Shown: positions 8,599-15,291 of the stretch, piece after piece | Numbering within the stretch: position 1 is the stretch's first letter | Layout: every line of letters starts with the position of its first letter | Assembly (NCBI RefSeq): GCF_003703975.1 | Contig: NZ_QTJY01000010.1 | Coordinates: forward strand, 124,001-188,000 | Origin: Larkinella soli | GTDB taxonomy: Bacteria; Bacteroidota; Bacteroidia; Cytophagales; Spirosomataceae | Length of the DNA stretch: 64,000 bases | Direction: 5' to 3' | Notes under the pieces: model-generated | Seen by the model: only the letters and a program-made list of their open reading frames with translations | Database searches by the model: none | What the model was told of the DNA's origin: nothing | Program-made: the position numbers and the translations under genes

Positions 8599-9076
8599 AA
8601 TTGTTGAGTTGTTGAATGATTGAATGATTGAGTAAGGGTTATGGAAACAAGAAGCAAAAGCGAGTTTGTACAATCATTGTTAGGAAGAACCAAAGCTTTT
8701 GCCGTGAGAAGCATTCGGCTTTATAGAGCATTGCCGAAAACGGGAGAAGCTGCCATTGTGGGAAAACAATATCTACGTGCCGCCACCTCGATGGCCGCCA
8801 ATTACCGGGCGACCTGCCGCGCACGAAGCCAAACTGAATATTTTTCCAAGCTATCCATTGTCGTTGAAGAATCTGATGAAACGCTGTTCTGGCTTGAGAT
8901 TATGATAGAAGCCGACATTATGCCGGAAAACAAGTTAAAGCATCTGGTTCAGGAAGCAACCGAACTCCTCTCCATCTTCGCTACCGCCCGCAAACATTCA
9001 AAAGCAACAAAAGAGTCCAGGTAACTCGCCCGGCAACGCCCATTCAATCATTCAACAATTCAACAACTCAATCATT
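8599..9076. mobile_element. Four-helix-bundle gene flanked by 36-bp inverted repeats (possible element)
   Basis: The left arm 8599-8634 and the reverse complement of 9041-9076 agree at 30 of 36 positions by my count. Both are composed of TTGAATGA/TTGTTGA units and enclose only the four-helix-bundle gene. A gene-less pair of the same arms occurs at 4539-4632. No transposase motif is present, so a mobile nature is inference. Confidence 0.4.
8641..9024 (+). CDS. Four-helix-bundle protein (23S rRNA intervening-sequence / S23 family)
   Basis: A 127-residue, fully helical protein of the S23/four-helix-bundle family first described from 23S rRNA intervening sequences and related to the Avd protein of diversity-generating retroelements. 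Family signatures are the LYRALPKTGEAAIVGKQYLR segment, the AATSMAANYRATCRARS helix and the SIVVEESDETLFWLE helix. These proteins form basic pentamers thought to bind nucleic acid, but function is unknown. Here the gene is not in an rRNA operon: it sits alone between the LptD-like and DUF1573 genes, closely bracketed by inverted repeats, with its ATG only seven bases past the left arm. Confidence 0.88.
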   Translation: METRSKSEFVQSLLGRTKAFAVRSIRLYRALPKTGEAAIVGKQYLRAATSMAANYRATCRARSQTEYFSKLSIVVEESDETLFWLEIMIEADIMPENKLKHLVQEATELLSIFATARKHSKATKESR

Positions 9077-9078
9077 AA

Positions 9079-9109
9079 AAAAGGCATCCGGTATAGCCAG
9101 ATGCCTTTT
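9079..9109. terminator. Bidirectional rho-independent-type hairpin
   Basis: AAAAGGCATC (9079-9088) pairs with GATGCCTTTT (9100-9109) around an 11-base loop. The A-run on one side and T-run on the other let it act in both directions, ending the four-helix-bundle gene (+) and the DUF1573 gene (-). Confidence 0.75.
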
Positions 9110-9142
9110 GGGTACTACTGATTCAATTAACCCTTCAGCGTA

Positions 9143-9601
9143 TTAGCGGGAGGTCTTCGTACCTTTTTTCTTTTTCTCGCTGGGCGCCGGGGCCGGGCTG
9201 GCGGCAGCGGCCGTCGTCGGCTGACCGTCTTTCGCCGTCACTTCACCCGTCAGGTTCAGCACGATCGTCGACCGTTCGGCGTTGCTCGTGACGGTTACGT
9301 TCTTATTGAACGCACCCATGGAGGCCGCGTTATAAGTGGCTTTTACAAATCCTTTCTGACCCGGAAGAACCGCGCTCTTCGTCCAGTCCGGCGTAGTACA
9401 GCCGCATGAAGGCTGGGCGTTGGAGATCACGACCGGATCGGTACCCGTGTTCGTAAACTCGAAGGTGTAGGTTACCGGCGTTCCCTGGGGAACCTTGCCG
9501 AAGTCGTGTGACTCCGAAGAAAACTTAAGTACCCCTTTCTGGGCAAAAGCGACCGTCGTAATTGCAAAAAAAACTACGAAAAGTGAAAAAGCTTTTTTCA
9601 T
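9143..9601 (-). CDS. DUF1573 domain-containing secreted protein
   Basis: A 152-residue exported protein. An N-terminal signal peptide (KKAFSLFVVFFAITTVAFA, cleaved before QKG) is followed by one immunoglobulin-like DUF1573 domain: HDFGKVPQGTPVTYTFEFTN, NAQPSCGCTTPDWT and the GFVKATYNAAS strand. The tail after residue 125 is Ala/Pro-rich and ends in a Lys-rich run. DUF1573 proteins are abundant in Bacteroidota envelopes but have no known enzymatic role; the CGCT motif is invariant in the family. It is monocistronic, with its own hairpin terminator downstream. Confidence 0.9.
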   Translation of the reverse strand: MKKAFSLFVVFFAITTVAFAQKGVLKFSSESHDFGKVPQGTPVTYTFEFTNTGTDPVVISNAQPSCGCTTPDWTKSAVLPGQKGFVKATYNAASMGAFNKNVTVTSNAERSTIVLNLTGEVTAKDGQPTTAAAASPAPAPSEKKKKGTKTSR

Positions 9602-9897
9602 TGCTTTTGAAAAATTTAGTTACAAACAATCGGGTATTCCACTTATAAATCCGAAACTACCTCAAAAGGTTTGCCAAATAAATATCGGCATTTGATGTCT
9701 CAACAAAGAAAGGCAAAAAATCGTTTTTTTGAAAGCTGCCGAACTTTATATTATTTTTAATCGGCAGTAGGGTTTCCGTTCCGCCTTCGGCCTGACGCCA
9801 TCTGCGTCTTTCCGATCGTTAGAGACAGGAAACCAGGCAGATAGGAACCGACACTTCATCGACACACAAAACTCAAACCTAAAACCAGGGCAGTTCT
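9602..9897. other. Intergenic region between divergent DUF1573 and E1 genes
   Basis: About 300 bases, AT-rich near the middle (T-runs around 9722-9728 and 9750-9760), between two divergent genes. It must hold both promoters. A TTG followed by TATATTAT about 20 bases later near 9728-9758 could serve the E1 gene, but it is a weak match. I see no RNA gene or long repeat. Confidence 0.4.
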
Positions 9898-12306
9898 GTG
9901 ATTGCAAACGAACAACTGAGTACAACCAATATTCTGACGCAGGAAAATATCCTGCAGGATTACCGACTGGCCTGCGAAAGCCGGCAGGTAAGCCTGCTGG
10001 GCCGACGCGAAGTCATGGGTGGACGAGCTAAGTTCGGCATCTTCGGCGACGGCAAGGAAGTCGCCCAGATTGCAGCCGCCCGGGCCTTCCGGCGCGGAGA
10101 CTTTCGCTCCGGCTATTACCGCGATCAGACGTTTGTGGCCGCCCTCGGCGAACTCCGGTGGACGGAGTTGTTTGCCCAGTTGTACGCCCATACCGACGTC
10201 GAAGCCGAGCGCAATTCCGCCGGGCGTCAGATGAACGGACACTACGCCACCCGCTGGCTCGATAACGACGGACTCTGGCGTGACCAGACCGAACTCTATA
10301 ACTCCGCCTGTGACATTGCCCCGACGGCAGGCCAGATTCCGAGATCGATGGGTCTGGCCTACGCGTCGAGGCTGTACCGTCAGAATACGCACTTACATGT
10401 TTTGACGACGTTTTCCCGAAATGGTAACGAAATTGTCTTCGGAACCATCGGCGACGCGTCCACCTCGCAGGGTATGTTCTGGGAAACCATGAACGCGGCC
10501 GGCGTGCTTCAGGTGCCGCTGCTGATGTCGGTCTGGGACGACGGATACGGCATCTCCGTGCCGGTCGAATACCAGACGACCAAAGGCAGCATCTCGAAGG
10601 CCATGGCCGGTTTCCAGCGCACCGCCACCGAGAAGGGCATCGAGATCCTGACCGTGAAAGGCTGGGATTATCCGGCCCTGATCGAATCCTACCAGCGGGC
10701 CGCCCGCATCTGCCGTGAAGAACACGTTCCGGTGCTGATCCATGTGCAGGAACTCACGCAGCCGCAGGGACACTCGACCTCCGGCTCCCACGAACGCTAC
10801 AAAACGCCCGAACGGCTCCAGTGGGAACGCGAACACGACTGCAACCGGATCTTCCGGCAGTGGATTCAGGAAAACGGATACGCCACCCCCGACGAACTTG
10901 ACGCCATCGAACGGGAAGCCGACCAGACTGCCAAAGCCGCCCGCAAACAGGCCTGGGCGGCCTATACGGCCTCGCTGAAAGAGGAGTATGACGAAGCCGT
11001 AGCCCTGCTTGAACAGGCGGAGCGGTCGTCTGCCGATGCCGGGCCGATCGGCCACCTCCGCGGACAGCTTCAGCGAACCTACTTCCCCCTTCGCCGGGAT
11101 GCCACCGCGGCCGTCAAACGCGCCCTGCGGTATCTGCGGGACGACAACGGCGAAGTTCGCCGGAATATGCTTTCCTGGCTGGAAAAGACGGGCCGCCGGA
11201 ACGAGGAACGCTACAGTTCCCACCTTTACAGCGACTCGCCCGACTCGCCGATGAAGGTGACGCCCGTCCCGGCCCAGTATTCGGATGAAATCCAGCTCAT
11301 CGACGGCTATCAGCTGATGCAGCGGTATTTCGACAGCCTCTTCGCCCGCGACCCGCGCGTTGTGGCGCTGGGAGAGGATGTCGGCCAGATCGGCGACGTC
11401 AACCAGGGGTTTGCCGGGCTGCAGGAAAAGTACGGCGAACTGCGCATCACCGACACCGGCATCCGCGAAACGACCATCATCGGACAGGGCATCGGCCTGG
11501 CCATGCGCGGCCTGAAGCCCATTGTAGAAATTCAGTATTTCGACTACGTATTTTACGCGCTGGCCACGCTGACGGACGATCTGGCGACGCTGCACTACCG
11601 CACCAAAGGCGGGCAGAAGGCGCCGGTGATCATCCGGACCCGTGGCCATCGACTGGAGGGCATCTGGCACTCCGGCTCCCCGATGAGCGCGATGATCAAC
11701 AGCCTGCGCGGCCTGCACATTCTGGTCCCCCGCAACATGACCCAGGCCGCCGGTTTCTACAACACCCTCATCAAAGGCGACGACCCCGCGCTGCTGATCG
11801 AGCCCCTGAACGGCTACCGGCTGAAGGAACGCCTGCCCGAAAACCTCGATGCGTTCTGCCTGCCGCTGGGCGTGCCGGAAACCCTCCGCGAGGGAACCGA
11901 CGTGACCATCGTCACCTACGGGTCCATGTGCCGTATCGTGCTGGAAGCCACCGAGCAGCTGCAGCAGTTCGGCATCAGCTGCGAGGTGATCGACGTGCAG
12001 ACGCTGCTGCCCTTCGACATTCACCACCTCATCAGCGAATCCCTCAAAAAGACGAGCCGCGTGGTGTTTGCCGACGAAGATTTTCCGGGGGGCGGAACGG
12101 CCTACATGATGCAGGAAGTGATCGAGGGCCAGAACGGTTACCGGTATCTGGACTCTCCGCCAAGAACCCTGGCCGCCAAAGCGCACCGCCCGGCCTACGG
12201 TTCGGACGGCGATTATTTCTCGAAACCCAATACCGAAGACGTCTTCGACACCGTATACGAACTCATGCACGAAGCGGAGCCCGGGCGGTTTCCGGAAATC
12301 TATTGA
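9898..12306 (+). CDS. Fused 2-oxoacid (branched-chain) dehydrogenase E1 alpha/beta
   Basis: An 802-residue thiamine-diphosphate enzyme in which E1 alpha and E1 beta are joined in one chain. The alpha part (about 1-400) has REVMGGRAKFGIFGDGKE near the N-terminus, a Mg/ThDP-binding IGDASTSQGMFWE at about 183 and the PQGHSTSGSHERYK loop. The beta part (from about 462) shows VVALGEDVGQIGDVNQGF, GLAMRGLKPIVEIQYFDYVF and the FADEDFPGGGTAYMMQEV block. It decarboxylates branched-chain 2-oxoacids or pyruvate for a partner E2, which is not nearby. An alpha-beta junction of about 60-90 residues, rich in Arg/Ala, makes it longer than simple fusions. It starts at GTG 9898. Confidence 0.9.
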   Translation: MIANEQLSTTNILTQENILQDYRLACESRQVSLLGRREVMGGRAKFGIFGDGKEVAQIAAARAFRRGDFRSGYYRDQTFVAALGELRWTELFAQLYAHTDVEAERNSAGRQMNGHYATRWLDNDGLWRDQTELYNSACDIAPTAGQIPRSMGLAYASRLYRQNTHLHVLTTFSRNGNEIVFGTIGDASTSQGMFWETMNAAGVLQVPLLMSVWDDGYGISVPVEYQTTKGSISKAMAGFQRTATEKGIEILTVKGWDYPALIESYQRAARICREEHVPVLIHVQELTQPQGHSTSGSHERYKTPERLQWEREHDCNRIFRQWIQENGYATPDELDAIEREADQTAKAARKQAWAAYTASLKEEYDEAVALLEQAERSSADAGPIGHLRGQLQRTYFPLRRDATAAVKRALRYLRDDNGEVRRNMLSWLEKTGRRNEERYSSHLYSDSPDSPMKVTPVPAQYSDEIQLIDGYQLMQRYFDSLFARDPRVVALGEDVGQIGDVNQGFAGLQEKYGELRITDTGIRETTIIGQGIGLAMRGLKPIVEIQYFDYVFYALATLTDDLATLHYRTKGGQKAPVIIRTRGHRLEGIWHSGSPMSAMINSLRGLHILVPRNMTQAAGFYNTLIKGDDPALLIEPLNGYRLKERLPENLDAFCLPLGVPETLREGTDVTIVTYGSMCRIVLEATEQLQQFGISCEVIDVQTLLPFDIHHLISESLKKTSRVVFADEDFPGGGTAYMMQEVIEGQNGYRYLDSPPRTLAAKAHRPAYGSDGDYFSKPNTEDVFDTVYELMHEAEPGRFPEIY

Positions 12307-12366
12307 GCCGAAATTGGGTTAAACACAGGAGCCGATGAGAAAAACGCGGGGGCCGCAACCATTTCG

Positions 12367-12404
12367 CTGCGTTCTTTGTGTTATTCTTAGCGACCTTTGC
12401 GTTT
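12367..12404. repeat. TTTGCG-type intergenic repeat remnant
   Basis: Between the E1 gene and nuoI lies a run of related short units (GCGTTCTTTGTG, GCGACCTTTGCG). I recognise such CTTTGCG arrays as dispersed intergenic repeats in many bacteria, but only one short copy is visible here. Confidence 0.3.
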
Positions 12405-12417
12405 AACTGTTTTTGGA

Positions 12418-13632
12418 ATGAGTCAGTATTTTAAAGATATAGAAGAAGGCATCCGAACAACGATCACCGGTTTGAAGCTGACGTTCCGGCACCTGCTGAA
12501 CGCCCGCCGGAGCCGCAAGCAGGTCAGCGTGCAGGCAGCCGATTACTTCACCCAGAAAGACGGGATCGTTACCCTTCAATACCCGTTCGAGACGATTCCG
12601 GTGCCCGACAATGGGCGGTATCGCCTGCATAACGAGATCGACGACTGCATCGTCTGCGACAAGTGCGCCAAGGTATGCCCCGTCGACTGCATCACCATTG
12701 ACGCCGTGAAGGCGACCGAAGAGGTCGGCAAAGCGTCGGACGGGTCTCCCATCCGCCTGTATGCCGCCAAATTCGACATCGACATGGCCAAGTGCTGCTA
12801 CTGCGGCCTCTGCACGACCGTCTGCCCGACCGAGTGCCTGACCATGACGAAGACCTACGACTTCAGCGAATTCGAACTGGGCAACATGACGTACCACTTC
12901 ACGAACCTGACGCCCGAACAGGCGGAGGAAAAACGGGACCTGTACGAGCAGTTTGTCCGGGAGAAGGAAGAACTCAAAGCCCAGAAGGCCGCGAAAGCCG
13001 CTCCCGCTGCGGAACCGGGTGTCGCCACACCGGCCGCCGAAGCGCCCCGGAAGCCGGTATTCCGGCCCGGCATGAAACCAGCCGCCAAACCGGCCGAACC
13101 CTCGGAGGTCTCAATGGAAGATAAGGCGCAGCCGGCCACCGAAACCGCTCCGACCGCGAATGAACCGGGTGTCGATACACCGACCGCCAATGAGCCGGTT
13201 GCCGAACCATCGGGTGTCGAACCACCGACCGCCGAAATGCCGGCTGCGGAAGCGCCCAAAAAACCGGCAGCCCGCCCGGTGTTCCGCCCGACGCAGAAAC
13301 CGGCCGGCGCCAAACCCGCTGCCGAACCCGAAAAACCGCTGACCGAGCAGAATTCGGCCGGCTCGGTCGCCGAACATCCGCTGACGGACGCCACACCCGA
13401 CGAAGCCGAAAAGATCGCCATGGAAGGGCTGGAGAAAAAACCGGCCGCTCCGAAACCGGCGTTCCGCCCGACGATGAAACCGCCGGCACCCAAACCGGCC
13501 GAACCGCCAACGCCGGAAGCGGTCAAACCGGAGGAGAGAAAAACAGAGGAACCGAAACCGGCCGAGCCGGCCAAACGCCCGGCGTTCCGGCCCACGATGA
13601 AGCCGAACACTCCACCGAAAGAAGAATCATAG
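12418..13632 (+). CDS. nuoI: NADH-quinone oxidoreductase subunit I with long Pro/Ala-rich tail
   Basis: The first ~175 residues are a normal NuoI: an N-terminal amphipathic helix and two 4Fe-4S motifs, C77-x2-C80-x2-C83-x3-C87-P and C126-x2-C129-x2-C132-x3-C136-P, which hold clusters N6a and N6b passing electrons toward quinone. Bacterial NuoI usually ends near this point. Here about 225 further residues follow, low-complexity and rich in Pro, Ala, Glu and Lys, with four copies of an F-R-P-x-x-K-P motif at about residues 214, 288, 348 and 389. I chose ATG 12418; an upstream TTG-type start adds seven residues without family support. First gene of nuoIJK-(2OG)-LM here. Confidence 0.92.
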   Translation: MSQYFKDIEEGIRTTITGLKLTFRHLLNARRSRKQVSVQAADYFTQKDGIVTLQYPFETIPVPDNGRYRLHNEIDDCIVCDKCAKVCPVDCITIDAVKATEEVGKASDGSPIRLYAAKFDIDMAKCCYCGLCTTVCPTECLTMTKTYDFSEFELGNMTYHFTNLTPEQAEEKRDLYEQFVREKEELKAQKAAKAAPAAEPGVATPAAEAPRKPVFRPGMKPAAKPAEPSEVSMEDKAQPATETAPTANEPGVDTPTANEPVAEPSGVEPPTAEMPAAEAPKKPAARPVFRPTQKPAGAKPAAEPEKPLTEQNSAGSVAEHPLTDATPDEAEKIAMEGLEKKPAAPKPAFRPTMKPPAPKPAEPPTPEAVKPEERKTEEPKPAEPAKRPAFRPTMKPNTPPKEES

Positions 13633-13655
13633 CGTTTAATTAACCCGTATCGACC

Positions 13656-14180
13656 GTGGTTCAGATCGTTTTTTATCTGTTTATCCTGCTCACCCTCGGC
13701 TCGGCGTTCGGCGTACTGCTGACGCGGAACGTGTTGTATGCCGCCTTCTTTCTGCTGCTGACGCTGCTGGGGGTGGCCGGGCTGTTCGTACTGGCCGGGG
13801 CCGATTTTCTGGCGGTTTCGCAGATTATGATCTACGTCGGCGGGGTCCTGGTGCTGATTATTTTCGGGGTCATGCTGACCCATACGAAAGATGCCGGGCA
13901 AACGGACTTCACCCGACCCAATTATGTTCTGACCCGGCACCGCGGCTGGCTGTGGGCGCTGGTGGTGGCCGGCGGTATTTTCAGCGTCCTGTACAGCGCC
14001 CTGGTCCGGGCCAATTTCGTGCTTTTCGGACGGGAGCCGTTTTTTGAATCGACGGTCGATACCATTGGGCGGCAGCTGATGACCGAATTTGTGGTGCCTT
14101 TCGAGATTGCGGGCGTGCTGCTGCTGGTGGCTCTGATCGGAGCCTCAACCTTAGCTGCCTCCTCCCGCCCGGACCGCTGA
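13656..14180 (+). CDS. nuoJ: NADH-quinone oxidoreductase subunit J
   Basis: A 174-residue membrane subunit of complex I with five predicted transmembrane helices. The third helix region carries the conserved FLAVSQIMIYVGGVLVLIIF stretch, which holds the pi-bulge helix involved in coupling quinone reduction to proton movement. Other helices are at about 2-20, 27-46, 87-107 and 145-165. GTG 13656 is the start, 23 bases after nuoI. The gene order nuoI-nuoJ-nuoK is the usual one. Confidence 0.93.
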   Translation: MVQIVFYLFILLTLGSAFGVLLTRNVLYAAFFLLLTLLGVAGLFVLAGADFLAVSQIMIYVGGVLVLIIFGVMLTHTKDAGQTDFTRPNYVLTRHRGWLWALVVAGGIFSVLYSALVRANFVLFGREPFFESTVDTIGRQLMTEFVVPFEIAGVLLLVALIGASTLAASSRPDR

Positions 14181-14244
14181 CCGAGCCGCCATTCAATATT
14201 CATTATTCGTTATTTATTATTCGCTATCTCCCCGCTACCCGTCC

Positions 14245-14556
14245 ATGGAACCCATCAACTCCGGAATCTATCTGCTCATCGGTGCGGCCCTGTTCAGCAT
14301 CGGACTGGCCGTCGTGGTGCTGAAACGGCACGCCATCATGGTGCTGATGGGGATCGAGCTGATGCTGAATGCCGTGAATCTGAACCTGATCGCCTTCAGC
14401 CAGTATGATCCGGACCGGCTTCAGGGACAGATGTTCTCCCTGTTCGTCATGATTGTGGCCGCAGCCGAAGCCGCCATTGCCCTGGCGATCATTTTGCAGG
14501 TATACCGGCACTTCCGGACGGTGCAACTCGATGAAGTCAACGAACTGAGAAAATAA
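14245..14556 (+). CDS. nuoK: NADH-quinone oxidoreductase subunit K
   Basis: A 103-residue, three-helix complex I subunit. Conserved glutamates sit in the second helix (IMVLMGIELMLNAVNLNLIAF) and in the third (VAAAEAAIALAII), as expected for the E-channel proton path. ATG 14245 follows an AT-rich 64-base gap after nuoJ. Its TAA overlaps the ATG of the downstream 2OG-oxygenase gene by one base (TAATG), so the two are translationally coupled. Confidence 0.94.
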   Translation: MEPINSGIYLLIGAALFSIGLAVVVLKRHAIMVLMGIELMLNAVNLNLIAFSQYDPDRLQGQMFSLFVMIVAAAEAAIALAIILQVYRHFRTVQLDEVNELRK

Positions 14557-15170
14557 TGAACCCGCTGGAAGAACGCTTCGAGATTCTGATCGACGGCCTG
14601 GCCGATCGCGGTTACGGCATTGTCGATCATTTCCTGTCGCCGGAAGAGACGGCGGCTCTGGCCCGCATCCTGCACGAAAAGCGCCGACAGGGTGAATTTA
14701 AACCGGCCGGGATCGGCAATCAGCAGGTGACGGTGCAGACCGGCATCCGGGGCGACTCCATCCTGTGGCTTGCGGAAGAATACGCGGCCCCGGAGGAAAG
14801 GGCCTTTCTGAGCAGCATCCGGCACTTCATCGACTACCTCAACCGCACCTGCTACCTGAACCTGCGCGACGCGGAGTTTCACTACGCCCATTATCCGGCC
14901 GGCACCTTCTATCAACGCCATCTCGACCGGTTTCGGACCGACTCCCGTCGCCGGCTGTCCGTTATCTGTTACCTGAACGACGACTGGCAGCCGGCCGACG
15001 GCGGACAACTGCTGCTGTATCTGCCCCAGGAAAACGGAACGGAGCAGGCGCTGGAGGTACTGCCCGTGGGCGGCCGTCTGGTATGCTTCGAAAGCGCCCG
15101 GCTCGAACACGAAGTGCTGCCGGCCGGCCGCGACCGCATCAGTCTGACCGGCTGGCTCCGGACCGCCTGA
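14556..15170 (+). CDS. 2-oxoglutarate/Fe(II)-dependent oxygenase (prolyl 4-hydroxylase-like)
   Basis: A 204-residue double-stranded beta-helix oxygenase. The iron triad is visible: H-x-D in FYQRHLDRFRTD and the distal His in SARLEHEVLPAG, followed by the Arg in GRDRISLTGWLR that binds 2-oxoglutarate. SVICYLNDDWQPADGGQLLL is the typical core of the P4H-like branch. Related bacterial enzymes hydroxylate protein side chains (for example prolyl residues of EF-Tu). It lies inside the complex I operon, start overlapping the nuoK stop, which is not part of the standard nuo set. Substrate is unknown. Confidence 0.9.
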   Translation: MNPLEERFEILIDGLADRGYGIVDHFLSPEETAALARILHEKRRQGEFKPAGIGNQQVTVQTGIRGDSILWLAEEYAAPEERAFLSSIRHFIDYLNRTCYLNLRDAEFHYAHYPAGTFYQRHLDRFRTDSRRRLSVICYLNDDWQPADGGQLLLYLPQENGTEQALEVLPVGGRLVCFESARLEHEVLPAGRDRISLTGWLRTA

Positions 15171-15291
15171 GGAGCCGGACCACCCGAAGGCCGGTGACCA
15201 ACCGGGGCATAGCGGCATAAAATCGACGATTTATTTTAATTCGCCTGTTTATTCAGGATATTTGCCCCTCAAAAGTCCTGTCCACCGCTCT

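Noticed and set aside
10393-12270. A 625-codon minus-strand frame
   Set aside because: It is antisense to the E1 alpha/beta gene, whose ThDP and E1-beta motifs are clear.
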